Shown: positions 7,758 through 15,749 of the stretch, one piece after another
Position numbering within the stretch: position 1 is the stretch's first letter
Layout of the letters: each line of letters opens with the position of its first letter
From: CAYUUP01 sp964447925
GTDB taxonomy: Bacteria; Bacillota; Clostridia; Oscillospirales; Oscillospiraceae
Reading direction: 5' to 3'
NCBI GenBank assembly: GCA_964447925.1
Contig: CAYUUP010000014.1
Span: 1 to 25,083, forward strand
Length of the DNA stretch: 25,083 bases
Notes under the pieces: generated by a model
What the model was told of the DNA's origin: nothing
What the model saw: only the letters and a program-made list of their open reading frames with translations
Databases searched by the model: none
Made by a program: the position numbers and the translations under genes

Positions 7758-8663
7758 CTACACATGAAAGACCTTCCCAGTCTGGGAGAGGTCATACCGC
7801 CCAAGCTGGTTCAGCTCGGCCCGGAGTTCCGGCCCGGTGATGTAGTCCAGCAACAGGCGGAAGCTCAATTCTGATTCCCGGCGGGTGGGGAAGACCAGGT
7901 CATACCACTCCTGCTGGAGGGGGATAAAGTCCACCTCCGGGATTTGCAGGGCAGCGGCCTCTGCCCCCAGCCCATAGTCTGCTTCACCCCGGCCCACGGC
8001 GCCCGCTACCAGCAGGTGGCTGCCCTGCTCTGTGGCATATCCCCGGATGTTGGCGGCATCCAGCCCCATGGCCCGGCGTTTCTCGTCCAGCAGCACCCGG
8101 ATGCCGCAGCCTCTCTCCCGGTTTACAAAGGTGATGTCCTGCCTGGCGAGATCGCCAAAGCCGGTGATATTCTTCGGGTTGCCCTTCTGGACATAGAACC
8201 CCGCCGTGCGTCCCAGCAGGCGTACCACTGTTGCCTCCAGGCCGGGGAGCAGGGCTTCGATGTAGGGCAGGTTGTAGCTTCCAGAGCGTTCATGCCACAG
8301 ATGGGCGGTGGCAATATCCACCTGACCGGCGTAGAGCTGGGTCAGGCTGTTGTAGCTTCCGGCGTGGGAGCGGAGGATGGGCAGCGCCCCCGGCAGGGCG
8401 GAGACACGGCTGGCGATGATATCCAGGCAGGTGTCTTGTCCACAGAGTACCAGAGATGAGGTGGGCGCTCCGGTGGGGAGAGTCATGGGGACGGCCTGCC
8501 CCACAGAGGCAGTTACCAGTTTTTCCAACTCTGACCGGGAAAAGCGCAGCTGCTTTCCCAGCCGGACAGCGGGAAGCTCCCCCCGTTTTACCATCTCATA
8601 GACGGTGGACTTTTTCAGTTTCAGCAGTTCCGCAGCCTCTTGGGCAGTCAGCAAATCAGCCAT
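7758..8663 (-). CDS. excisionase-type HTH protein with a binding-protein-like domain
   Basis: A 301-residue protein. Residues about 1-52 form a MerR/excisionase-like helix-turn-helix (LTAQEAAELLKL, STVYEMVKRGELPAVRLG). Residues about 65-301 resemble the periplasmic-binding-protein-like ligand domain (PBP_like, molybdate-binding relatives), with SHAGSYNSLTQLYAGQVDIA, HLWHERSGSYN and GRGEADYGLG. It lacks a signal peptide and should be a cytoplasmic ligand-responsive regulator. A GTG at 8672 is possible, but AAGGAG then sits only one base ahead. The ATG at 8663 has a normal 10-base gap. It begins 59 bases after ilvD on the same strand with no terminator between, so it probably shares the ilv transcript. 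The ligand is not evident. Molybdate or tungstate is the family precedent, and a link to branched-chain metabolism is inference from position. Confidence 0.8.
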   Translation of the reverse strand: MADLLTAQEAAELLKLKKSTVYEMVKRGELPAVRLGKQLRFSRSELEKLVTASVGQAVPMTLPTGAPTSSLVLCGQDTCLDIIASRVSALPGALPILRSHAGSYNSLTQLYAGQVDIATAHLWHERSGSYNLPYIEALLPGLEATVVRLLGRTAGFYVQKGNPKNITGFGDLARQDITFVNRERGCGIRVLLDEKRRAMGLDAANIRGYATEQGSHLLVAGAVGRGEADYGLGAEAAALQIPEVDFIPLQQEWYDLVFPTRRESELSFRLLLDYITGPELRAELNQLGRYDLSQTGKVFHV

Positions 8664-8722
8664 AGTGGCCACGCTCCTTATAATTCTCTCGTGTCAGATG
8701 TCAGGACAGAGTGGTAGGGGAG

Positions 8723-10387
8723 TCACGCCTCCAGCACGGCTCCGTGAGCAGCAGAGGTCACCAGTTTGGCGTAGCGGGCCAGATAGCCGGTGGTCACCTT
8801 GGGGGGCGGGCAGACCCAATTTTCCCGTCGAGCATTCAGAATATTCTCATCCACCCGCAGCTCAATGGTGTATTCCGGGATGTTGATATAGATTTCGTCT
8901 CCGTCCTCCACCAGTGCAATTAGCCCGCCCATGGCGGCTTCGGGGCAGACGTGGCCGATGGCGGCGCCCCGGGTGGCTCCGGAGAAGCGGCCATCGGTGA
9001 TGAGGGCCACAGAGGAGCCAAGCCCCATGCCGATGATGGCAGAAGTGGGATTCAGCATCTCCCGCATACCGGGGCCACCCTTTGGCCCCTCATAGCGGAT
9101 GACCACCACGTCACCGGGGACGATTTTCCCAGCATAGATGGCCTCAATGGCATCCTCCTCGGAGTCGAAAACACGGGCGGGGCCGGTGTGTTCCATCATC
9201 TCTTCGGCCACGGCAGAGCGTTTGACAACGCAGCCCTCTGTTGCCAAATTGCCCCGGAGGACGGCGATGCCGCCGGTGGGGGAGTAGGGACTCGTGGCCG
9301 GGCGGATGATACTGTGGTCAAGATTTTCTACCCCTGTCAGATTTTCAGCCACTGTCTTGCCGGTGACAGTGATCAGGTCGGTGTGGAGCAGCCCCTGCTC
9401 TGCCAGTTCCTTCATGACGGCATAGACGCCGCCCGCCTCCTCCAGATCCTCCATAAAGGTGTCGCCTGTCGGGGCCAGATGGCACAGGTTGGGCGTCCGG
9501 GCGGAGATATTGTTGGCCATACTCAAGTCGATTTCCACTCCGGCCTCGTGGGCGATGGCGGGAAGGTGGAGCATAGAATTCGTGGAGCAGCCCAGCGCCA
9601 TATCCATAGCCAGGGCGTTTTCAAAGGCAGGGGCGGTCATGATGTCCCGGGGGCGGAGGTTTTTCTTTAGCAGATCCATCACCTGCATTCCGGCGTGCTT
9701 TGCCAGCCGGATGCGGGCGGAGTAGGGGGCGGGAATGGTACCGTTGCCGCGGAGGGCCATGCCCAGCACCTCTGTCAGACAGTTCATGGAGTTGGCAGTG
9801 TACATGCCGGAACAGGAGCCGCAGGAGGGGCAGGCAGCGTTTTCATATTCCTCCACGCCAGCTTCATCCAACGTCCCAGCGTGGTAGGCCCCCACGGCCT
9901 CAAACATATGGGAGAGACAGGTGCGGCGGCCATCGGGCAGACGTCCCGCCAGCATCGGTCCGCCAGAGATAAAAATCGTGGGGATGTTCACCCGGGCGGC
10001 AGCCATCAACAGTCCGGGAACATTTTTGTCGCAGTTGGGGATCATTACCATGGCATCAAACTGATGGGCGATCGCCATGGCCTCAGTGGAGTCAGCAATG
10101 AGGTCACGGGTCACTAGGGAGTATTTCATACCGATGTGGCCCATGGCAATGCCATCGCAGACGGCGATGGCAGGGAACATGATGGGGGTACCCCCAGCGG
10201 CCCGGACACCGGCCTTGACGGCCTCGGTGATTTTATCCAGATTCATATGACCGGGGACGATTTCATTGTAGGAGCTGACCACCCCCACCAGAGGACGCTC
10301 TAGTTCCTCACGGGTATAGCCCAGAGCATAGAACAGGGAGCGGTTGGGGGCGCGGGAGATGCCTTTTGTGACATTATCGGAGCGCAT
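8723..10387 (-). CDS. ilvD: dihydroxy-acid dehydratase
   Basis: A 554-residue Fe-S dehydratase that forms the 2-oxo acids of valine and isoleucine. Cluster and Mg motifs are visible: PNCDKNVPG, CPSCGSCSGMYTANSMN and GCSTNSMLHLPAIAHEAG. The frame is open for another 88 codons upstream, but those overlap ilvC and are foreign to the family. The start MRSDNVTKG follows AAGGAGGA and gives the normal length of about 555. It is the fourth gene of the operon, separated from ilvC by 106 bases with a hairpin. Confidence 0.95.
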   Translation of the reverse strand: MRSDNVTKGISRAPNRSLFYALGYTREELERPLVGVVSSYNEIVPGHMNLDKITEAVKAGVRAAGGTPIMFPAIAVCDGIAMGHIGMKYSLVTRDLIADSTEAMAIAHQFDAMVMIPNCDKNVPGLLMAAARVNIPTIFISGGPMLAGRLPDGRRTCLSHMFEAVGAYHAGTLDEAGVEEYENAACPSCGSCSGMYTANSMNCLTEVLGMALRGNGTIPAPYSARIRLAKHAGMQVMDLLKKNLRPRDIMTAPAFENALAMDMALGCSTNSMLHLPAIAHEAGVEIDLSMANNISARTPNLCHLAPTGDTFMEDLEEAGGVYAVMKELAEQGLLHTDLITVTGKTVAENLTGVENLDHSIIRPATSPYSPTGGIAVLRGNLATEGCVVKRSAVAEEMMEHTGPARVFDSEEDAIEAIYAGKIVPGDVVVIRYEGPKGGPGMREMLNPTSAIIGMGLGSSVALITDGRFSGATRGAAIGHVCPEAAMGGLIALVEDGDEIYINIPEYTIELRVDENILNARRENWVCPPPKVTTGYLARYAKLVTSAAHGAVLEA

Positions 10388-10408
10388 GGGAATCCTCCTT
10401 CTATGGCA

Positions 10409-10437
10409 AGAGGGGTAGGCAGCCCGCCCACCCCTCT
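10409..10437 (-). repeat. intercistronic hairpin between ilvC and ilvD
   Basis: AGAGGGGTAGGC (10409-10420) pairs with GCCCACCCCTCT (10426-10437) over 12 positions with one G-U pair and a 5-base loop. It lacks a T run on the minus-strand side, where the ilvD ribosome site follows. It is probably a stability or processing element, or a leaky terminator. Confidence 0.5.
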
Positions 10438-10493
10438 CCGGTAGTTGGATGATACTGCCGACGGTCAGCGCCGCCTGCGGCAGGTGGGAAAAA

Positions 10494-11513
10494 TCAGTTG
10501 GAAGCAGTGTCCGGGTCGGTGTCATCGCCCCAGAGCATATTCTTTCGCAGCTCTGAGCCCACGGTTTCCATGGGGTGCTGGGCCAGGATACGGCGGGAGG
10601 CGTTGAAGAAGGTACGACCGTTCTTGTTTTCCGCAATCCATTGACCGGCAAACTTGCCGTTCTGGATGTCAGTCAGGACGGCCTTCATGTTCCTCTTCGT
10701 CTCCTCATAGGGGAGAACGCGGGGGCCGGAGACATACTCACCGTACTCGGCAGTGTCAGAGATGGAGTAGTTCATCATGGCAACGCCGCCCTTGTTAATG
10801 AGGTCAATAATCAGCTTCATCTCGTGAATGCATTCAAAGTAGGCATTCTCAGGGGCATAGCCAGCTTCCACCAGAGTCTCAAAGCCCAGCTTCATCAGTT
10901 CCACCACGCCGCCGCAGAGGACGGCCTGCTCACCAAAGAGGTCAGTCTCAGTTTCATCCTTGAAGGTGGTTTCCATGACGCCGCCCCGGGCGCCGCCGAT
11001 GCCTGCAGCATAGGCTAGGCCCAGCTTATAGGCGTTTCCGGTGGCATTCTGCTCCACGGCGATGAGACAAGGGACGCCCTTGCCCGCCACGAATTGACTG
11101 CGGACAGTGTGGCCAGGCCCCTTGGGAGCGATCATCAGCACGTCTACATCGGCGGGTGGGACAATCTGGCCAAAGTGGATGTTGAAGCCGTGGGCGAACA
11201 TCAGAGCCTTTCCAGCGGTCAGGTTGGGGGAGATGTCCTTCTTATACATATCCGCCTGCCGTTCATCATTAATCAGGATCATAATGATGTCGGCGGCACG
11301 GGTGGCCTCTGCAGTGGTCATGACAGTGAAGCCGTCGGCCTCGGCTACGGGCCAGGACTTGCCGCCCTTGTACAGGCCGACAATGACGTCGCAGCCGGCA
11401 TCCCGCAGGTTCATGGCATGGGCGTGGCCCTGAGAGCCATAGCCGATGATGGCGATCTTCTTTCCATCCAGATAGGAAAGCTCGCAGTCCTTCTCATAGT
11501 ACATTTTTGCCAT
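10494..11513 (-). CDS. ilvC: ketol-acid reductoisomerase
   Basis: A 339-residue class I enzyme that isomerises and reduces acetolactate or acetohydroxybutyrate. The nucleotide-binding motif GYGSQGHAHA begins at residue 24. The C-terminal knotted domain shows ETDLFGEQAVLCGG, with the Mg-binding acids, and FECIHEMKLIIDLI. The length is typical. The start codon lies inside the end of ilvN (20-base overlap), and its AAAGGAG ribosome site is part of the ilvN coding sequence, so translation is probably coupled. Confidence 0.96.
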   Translation of the reverse strand: MAKMYYEKDCELSYLDGKKIAIIGYGSQGHAHAMNLRDAGCDVIVGLYKGGKSWPVAEADGFTVMTTAEATRAADIIMILINDERQADMYKKDISPNLTAGKALMFAHGFNIHFGQIVPPADVDVLMIAPKGPGHTVRSQFVAGKGVPCLIAVEQNATGNAYKLGLAYAAGIGGARGGVMETTFKDETETDLFGEQAVLCGGVVELMKLGFETLVEAGYAPENAYFECIHEMKLIIDLINKGGVAMMNYSISDTAEYGEYVSGPRVLPYEETKRNMKAVLTDIQNGKFAGQWIAENKNGRTFFNASRRILAQHPMETVGSELRKNMLWGDDTDPDTASN

Positions 11514-12048
11514 AGTTATACTCTCCTTTTACTTTGGTATCCTCAGTGATGGTATAGTGTCCCCGCTCCAGAGCAACCATGCCCGTCCGGGCCAGCTCCA
11601 GAATGCCAAATTCATGCAGCAGACCCTCAATGGCGTCATCCTTCTGCTCAGAGCCGATGACGGCCAGGGTGATAGAGGCAAGGGAAACGTCAATGATTGA
11701 AGCCCGGAAGATGTTGGCAATTTGAATGACTTCGTTGCGCACCTCACGGGATTCCGCCCGGACCTTGATGAGTACCAGTTCCCGGCGGATGGAGCGCTCT
11801 GGCAGCAACTCCTTAACAGAGTGGACAGGGAAGAGCTTCCGCAGCTGGCTGATGATCTGTTTGCACTGGAGATTGTCTGCCAGCACTTCAATGGTGATGC
11901 GGGAGACCTCCGGGTCATCGGTGGCGCCCACCGCAAGGGACTCGATGTTATAGCCCTTGCGGGAGAACAGGCGGGAGACTTGGCTCAAGACACCGGCGGA
12001 GTTGTCCACCAGGACAGACAGGGTGTGCCTGGTTGCGTTCTTGTTCAT
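11494..12048 (-). CDS. ilvN: acetolactate synthase small subunit
   Basis: A 184-residue regulatory subunit of acetolactate synthase. The N-terminal ACT domain starts at HTLSVLVDNSAGVLSQVSRLFSRKGYNIESL, here given by its ends. A second ACT-like half follows, with the usual ARTGMVALERG near the end. It activates IlvB and carries valine feedback in this family. A GTG at 12060 would add four residues but sits against the ribosome site. The ATG at 12048 has a proper gap after GTGGAGAG. The C-terminal tail after ARTGMVALERG is about 20 residues, and its last codons double as the ilvC ribosome site and start. Confidence 0.94.
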   Translation of the reverse strand: MNKNATRHTLSVLVDNSAGVLSQVSRLFSRKGYNIESLAVGATDDPEVSRITIEVLADNLQCKQIISQLRKLFPVHSVKELLPERSIRRELVLIKVRAESREVRNEVIQIANIFRASIIDVSLASITLAVIGSEQKDDAIEGLLHEFGILELARTGMVALERGHYTITEDTKVKGEYNYGKNVL

Positions 12049-12066
12049 AAATCTCTCCACTTCCTC

Positions 12067-13785
12067 TCAGTCCAGCAGGAAATCAGTGACAGGGCTGCTG
12101 CCGCCCACCATGGGATGTACCATAGCATCGGTATCTATTATGCAGTCGATAACCGCAGCCTTGCCGGTTTCCAGCGCCTGCTGGAAGGCGGCTTCAAATT
12201 CCGCCTGGGTGGAGGCCCGGCAGCCCTGAATCCCATAGGCCTCCGCCAGCTTCACAAAGTCCGGTCCCCGGTCCAGATCAGTCTGGGAGTAGCGGTGTCC
12301 ATAGATCAGGCTTTGCCACTGGCGCACCATGCCCAAGGTACGGTTATCAAAGATAACAGTGATGACGGGGATGTCATAGTGTTCCACTGTGGCCATCTCG
12401 TGGCAGTTCATACGGAAGCAGCCGTCACCGGTGCAGTGTACCACCACCTTGTCCGGGTTGCCCAGCTTGGCGCCGAAGGCGGCACCATAGCCAAAGCCCA
12501 TAGTGCCGAAGCCGCCGGAGGTGAGGAGCTGTCCCGGCCGGTTGAAGTGGTAATATTGGCAGGCCCACATCTGATGCTGGCCCACATCGGTGGCAATGAT
12601 GGCATCTCCCTTGGTCAGACGGTAGATGGTGTCAAGAATTTTGTGGGGAGCCAGATGCTCGGGGTCGTGTTCCAGGGGAGGCTCCTTCAGAGCGGTGATA
12701 GCCCTGAGCCAGGGGGAGAAGTCGTAGTCCTTGATCTGGATGCGCTCGTTCAGCAGCTCCAGCACCTGACGGGCATCGCCGATAATGTGGTGGTCGGTGA
12801 TGACATTTTTGTCAATTTCTGCCCGGTCAATGTCGATTTGGACAATCTTGGCATTGGGGGCAAAGCTGGTGGTATCGCAGGTTACCCGGTCAGAAAAGCG
12901 GCAGCCGATGGCCAGCAGCAGGTCGCAGTCGTGGGAGGCCACGTTGGAGGCGTGACTGCCATGCATCCCGATCATACCGGTGAACTGGGGGTGGTCACCA
13001 GGACAGGCGCCGCCGCCCATAATGGTGGAGGCCACCGGGCAGCCCAGCTTCTCAAAGAACCTGCGGAACTGAGGTGTGGCCCCCTGTGAACGGATCACGC
13101 CGCCGCCCACCAGCACCAGGGGGCGCTTGGCCTGATCCAGCATATCCACCAGGGCGTCAATGTCACCGTGGTCAGGCTCCGGAGGACGCAGATCATGGGA
13201 AGCCCGCTGAATCAGTGCGGCCAAACGACCATGGAGGTGGTGCTGGCTGCGGGGGAGGGGAGTGAATTCCACCTCCTCATAGGTGACATTCTTCAGAATA
13301 TCAATGAGAACAGGACCGGGACGGCCAGAACGGGCTACGGCAAAGGCCTCTCGGATGACATCCGCTAGCTTGTCCGCATGGCGCACCAGATAGTTGCACT
13401 TTGTGATGGGCATGGAGATGCCTGTGATATCCACCTCTTGGAAGGAGTCCTTGCCAATAAGGGATTCGCTCACATTGACAGTGAGAAAGACCACCGGTGA
13501 GGAGTCCATATAGGCAGTGGCGATGCCGGTGACCAGGTTGGTGGCCCCAGGGCCGGAGGTGGCGAAGCATACCCCTACCTTACCGGTGGAACGGGCGTAG
13601 CCGTCGGCGGCGTGGGAGGCACCCTGCTCGTGGGAAGTCAGAATATGCCGGATTTTTCTATTGTAGCCGTGCAGCTCAAATTCATCATAGATGTTCAAAA
13701 TCGTGCCGCCGGGATAGCCAAAGACGGTGTCCACGCCCTGTTCCAGCAGGCATTCCATCACCACTTGAGAAGCGGTCATGCGCAT
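12067..13785 (-). CDS. ilvB: acetolactate synthase large subunit
   Basis: A 572-residue thiamine-diphosphate enzyme that condenses pyruvate into acetolactate, or pyruvate with 2-oxobutyrate into acetohydroxybutyrate. The catalytic Glu lies in TSHEQGASHAADGYAR. The central FAD-type domain is present, and the thiamine motif GDGCFRMNCHEMATVEHYD ends with the metal-binding Asn in FDN. Length is normal for the anabolic FAD-dependent form. It is the first gene of ilvB-ilvN-ilvC-ilvD. ilvN starts 18 bases after its stop. The untranslated leader is only about 27 bases, so there is no room for a T-box or attenuator. Confidence 0.96.
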   Translation of the reverse strand: MRMTASQVVMECLLEQGVDTVFGYPGGTILNIYDEFELHGYNRKIRHILTSHEQGASHAADGYARSTGKVGVCFATSGPGATNLVTGIATAYMDSSPVVFLTVNVSESLIGKDSFQEVDITGISMPITKCNYLVRHADKLADVIREAFAVARSGRPGPVLIDILKNVTYEEVEFTPLPRSQHHLHGRLAALIQRASHDLRPPEPDHGDIDALVDMLDQAKRPLVLVGGGVIRSQGATPQFRRFFEKLGCPVASTIMGGGACPGDHPQFTGMIGMHGSHASNVASHDCDLLLAIGCRFSDRVTCDTTSFAPNAKIVQIDIDRAEIDKNVITDHHIIGDARQVLELLNERIQIKDYDFSPWLRAITALKEPPLEHDPEHLAPHKILDTIYRLTKGDAIIATDVGQHQMWACQYYHFNRPGQLLTSGGFGTMGFGYGAAFGAKLGNPDKVVVHCTGDGCFRMNCHEMATVEHYDIPVITVIFDNRTLGMVRQWQSLIYGHRYSQTDLDRGPDFVKLAEAYGIQGCRASTQAEFEAAFQQALETGKAAVIDCIIDTDAMVHPMVGGSSPVTDFLLD

Positions 13786-13819
13786 GGTATCATACCTCTC
13801 TAAAAATGTAGATATAATT

Positions 13820-13849
13820 ATCTTACCTCTGAATGAACAGCTTTGTCAA
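13820..13849 (-). promoter_or_regulatory. promoter of the ilvBNCD operon
   Basis: On the minus strand, TTGACA (13849-13844), an 18-base spacer and TAAGAT (13825-13820). The start should fall near 13812. No T-box, leader peptide or riboswitch fits in the short leader, so any control is at initiation or by enzyme feedback. Confidence 0.75.
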
Positions 13850-13967
13850 GTCAGCGTGTGACAGTTTTTATAGGATGTTTACCAGGGTGTTTCGGACTTT
13901 TACACAATAAATTGCACTTTTCCAGGGATGTGCGGCAGGGACTGGACAATTTTGCCAAGAGCGGAAA

Positions 13968-13999
13968 GGCACCCGAATATGTGATTCCGCCGGGGTGCC
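13968..13999 (+). terminator. terminator-like hairpin upstream of yabP
   Basis: GGCACCC (13968-13974) pairs with GGGTGCC (13993-13999), with an inner GAAT/ATTC stem. TTCTTTTTT follows at about 14006-14014. No plus-strand gene lies before it, since ilvB is divergent. It could attenuate a long yabP leader, end a short RNA, or block read-through towards the spore genes. Confidence 0.5.
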
Positions 14000-14063
14000 G
14001 GCCAGTTCTTTTTTCCCCTTCTCAGCCATAGACTTGTACCATATCCGTGAGGGAGGGATTTGT

Positions 14064-14351
14064 ATGATGTTTGAAGAACGGGAAACTGTCTCCGCTGTTC
14101 CCCATCGGCTGACGCTGGACAATCGGGAGAGGCTCACCGTCTCGGGCGTGGAGGAGGTGGAGAGTTTTGACGAGAATTCCATCGTCATGACCACCGGGCA
14201 GGGTGTCCTAATCGTTCGGGGGGAGGGGCTGCACATCGGCAAGCTGAGTCTGGACGGCGGTGACCTGCTGGTGGACGGCATGGTGGATGCCATCAGCTAT
14301 GAGGACATCCGTCAGCGGAAGGGGGGCTTTCTTGCCCGGCTGCTGGGATGA
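14064..14351 (+). CDS. yabP: sporulation protein YabP
   Basis: A 95-residue member of the YabP family, a spore coat/morphogenesis protein that acts with YabQ. Typical features are HRLTLDNRERLTVSGVEEVESFDE and VDGMVDAISYE, which are short beta-rich segments and are not quoted in full. The frame is open upstream to 13995, but the start at 14064 follows GAGGGAGGG and matches the family. An ATGA overlap links it to yabQ. Expression is expected in the mother cell during sporulation from family knowledge. No sigma-E type promoter could be identified with confidence. Confidence 0.88.
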   Translation: MMFEERETVSAVPHRLTLDNRERLTVSGVEEVESFDENSIVMTTGQGVLIVRGEGLHIGKLSLDGGDLLVDGMVDAISYEDIRQRKGGFLARLLG

Positions 14352-15037
14352 CCACCAGTGTAATCCAGCAGGCTTGGGGACTAGGCGGCGGCCTGCTGCT
14401 GGGACTTGCCGTGGGGCTTTTATATGACATTTTGCGGGTCATTCGCGGCAGGCTTCAGCGACCCGCTATCGGTGTTTTGCTGGATCTGTTCTTCTGGGCG
14501 GCAGTCACGGTGACACTTTTTCTCTGGTCGGTGATTGCGGGACGGGGGCGGGTCTATCTCCATCTGGCCGGCGCTCTATTCTGCGGTGGCTGGGTGTATT
14601 TTACACTTTTCTCCCAAGTTTGCCTGCCACTGTGCCGTTGTGTCGCGGACTTTTTTGCCCTGCTGTGGTCGGTTTTGACCTTTCCGCTTCGCTTCCTGGG
14701 CAGTGTTGTAAAAAAATTTTGGAAATTTTCAAAAAACCTCTTTCATTATTTTCAAAAATGGGTTATAATAAACGTATTACTTGGTTTGTCACCATCAAAG
14801 CGGACGGACTTGGGCAAGAGAAGGAGGGGACGCGACAATGGCACAAAGAAAACATACACGGGTCAGGTTTACCCGGGCGGGCGTCATCACCAAACTTGTG
14901 GTATTAAGCCTGCTGATTGTAGTGGCCATTTCGCTGTTGAATCTCCGGGGAACAATCCAGTCCGCCACGGCAGCCAGGGATGCTCTCCAGGCCAAGGTGG
15001 ACGAGCAGACACAAATCAATGCCGCCCTAGCAGATGA
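14348..15037 (+). CDS. yabQ: sporulation protein YabQ, with an unusual long tail
   Basis: A membrane protein of the spore coat/cortex pathway. The start overlaps the yabP stop (ATGA). Hydrophobic segments occur at about residues 8-28, 42-62 and 70-95, followed by an aromatic and Lys-rich amphipathic stretch (VVKKFWKFSKNLFHYF) up to about 140, all typical of YabQ. After about residue 140 the frame continues for some 85 codons, the last 66 of them inside the divIC-like gene in another frame. That tail is Arg/Gly/Lys-rich without resemblance to the family. The true end may be earlier if a frameshift exists: another frame has a TAA at 14766. Identity of the N-terminal 140 residues is good, but the C-terminus is doubtful. 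Confidence 0.75.
   Translation: MTTSVIQQAWGLGGGLLLGLAVGLLYDILRVIRGRLQRPAIGVLLDLFFWAAVTVTLFLWSVIAGRGRVYLHLAGALFCGGWVYFTLFSQVCLPLCRCVADFFALLWSVLTFPLRFLGSVVKKFWKFSKNLFHYFQKWVIINVLLGLSPSKRTDLGKRRRGRDNGTKKTYTGQVYPGGRHHQTCGIKPADCSGHFAVESPGNNPVRHGSQGCSPGQGGRADTNQCRPSR
14764..14769 (+). promoter_or_regulatory. possible -10 element ahead of the divIC-like gene
   Basis: A perfect TATAAT lies within the 3' part of yabQ, about 70 bases ahead of the divIC-like start. A weak TTTCAT sits 17 bases upstream. It would let the division gene be expressed in growing cells, independently of the sporulation genes before it. Confidence 0.4.
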
Positions 15038-15140
15038 CATCAAAAACAGTGATGACCCTGACCGTGTGCTGGCTGTTGCCAAGGAGCGCATGGGGCTGGT
15101 GGAGGACGATGAGGTCGTATTCTACGACTCTGCGGGCTGA
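14838..15140 (+). CDS. septum formation initiator, FtsB/DivIC family
   Basis: A 100-residue bitopic membrane protein. A short basic cytoplasmic head (MAQRKHTRVRF) is followed by one membrane segment (about 17-36), a coiled coil (about 38-68) and a C-terminal region with ERMGLVEDDEVVFYD, the usual end of FtsB/DivIC proteins. These join FtsL and FtsQ/DivIB in the divisome. The frame is open to 14781, but the ATG at 14838 follows AAGGAGGGG. In Firmicutes this gene normally follows yabPQ and is called divIC. The stop overlaps an ATG of the next frame (TGATG). Confidence 0.88.
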   Translation: MAQRKHTRVRFTRAGVITKLVVLSLLIVVAISLLNLRGTIQSATAARDALQAKVDEQTQINAALADDIKNSDDPDRVLAVAKERMGLVEDDEVVFYDSAG

Positions 15141-15190
15141 TGCGGCAGATCCAGCAAGAGAGAGAATTTTGGGAGGAAAAGAGAGAAGCT

Positions 15191-15655
15191 ATGGAAATTG
15201 TTGAGGGTGCAATTCTGGAAGGCACCGTCTCCAGTATCACGAAATATGGCGCATTCGTCTCGCTGCCCGGCGGCAGAGCGGGTCTGGTACACATCTCTGA
15301 AATTGCCAATACCTACGTAAGCGATGTAAATGACCATTTGACCGTGGGACAGACTGTAAAGGTGCTGGTGCTGGGCATTGACGAAAACCGGCGTATTAAC
15401 CTCTCCATCAAAAGAGCGCTGCCCAAGACCCCCAGGCGAGAGTACAGCGGCAGACGGGACGGGCAGGGTGACCGGAATCGGCAGGGCAGCCGGGAGTACA
15501 GCAGTGACCAGCGCCCCCGGCGGGAGGAACCCAAGACCCCTCCCACCTTTGAGGACAAGCTGAAGCAGTTTATGGCTGAGTCCGACAGTCGGCTGTCTGG
15601 CCGCTATGAAAAGGCCCGCGTCCGACGGAACGGCGGAGGGCGCCGGGGCAGCTGA
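15191..15655 (+). CDS. S1-domain RNA-binding protein, YabR-like
   Basis: A 154-residue protein with one S1 RNA-binding domain at about residues 1-75 (EGTVSSITKYGAFVSLPGG, GLVHISEIA, VLGIDENRRINLSIKRA). A low-complexity tail rich in Arg, Gly, Asp and Pro follows, with a short conserved-looking FEDKLKQFMAESDSRL near the end, as in the YabR/GSP13 group. Function in the cell is poorly defined and ribosome or RNA association is expected. The start at 15191 matches the family N-terminus, with GGAGG 14 bases upstream. An alternative start at 15140 overlaps the divIC stop and adds 17 charged residues. Confidence 0.85.
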   Translation: MEIVEGAILEGTVSSITKYGAFVSLPGGRAGLVHISEIANTYVSDVNDHLTVGQTVKVLVLGIDENRRINLSIKRALPKTPRREYSGRRDGQGDRNRQGSREYSSDQRPRREEPKTPPTFEDKLKQFMAESDSRLSGRYEKARVRRNGGGRRGS

Positions 15656-15678
15656 TACACCATTACATATTGATTTTT

Positions 15679-15711
15679 CCCCGGCCAAAGTCCTGCGTGG
15701 GACGGCCGGGG
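15679..15711 (+). terminator. terminator-like hairpin after yabR
   Basis: CCCCGGCC (15679-15686) pairs with GGCCGGGG (15704-15711), with an inner GTCC/GGAC stem and a three-A bulge, then CTTT. The T run is short, so partial read-through into thiI is possible. Confidence 0.6.
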
Positions 15712-15749
15712 CTTTCCACTGTCTTGGAGAAAGGAGCGTATCTCTGGCT

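Noticed and set aside
10388..10651. An 88-residue N-terminal extension of ilvD
   Set aside because: It overlaps the 3' end of ilvC, is foreign to the family, and a strong AAGGAGGA site marks the start at 10387.
11722..13089. A 455-residue plus-strand frame across ilvN and ilvB
   Set aside because: It is the complement of the well-identified ilvB and ilvN genes, has no ribosome site and matches no family.
13786..13849. T-box or leader-peptide attenuator for the ilv operon
   Set aside because: The promoter lies so close that the leader is only about 27 bases, too short for either.
15606..15749. N-terminal extension of thiI
   Set aside because: It overlaps the yabR end and reads through a hairpin. 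The family N-terminus and ribosome site begin at 15750.
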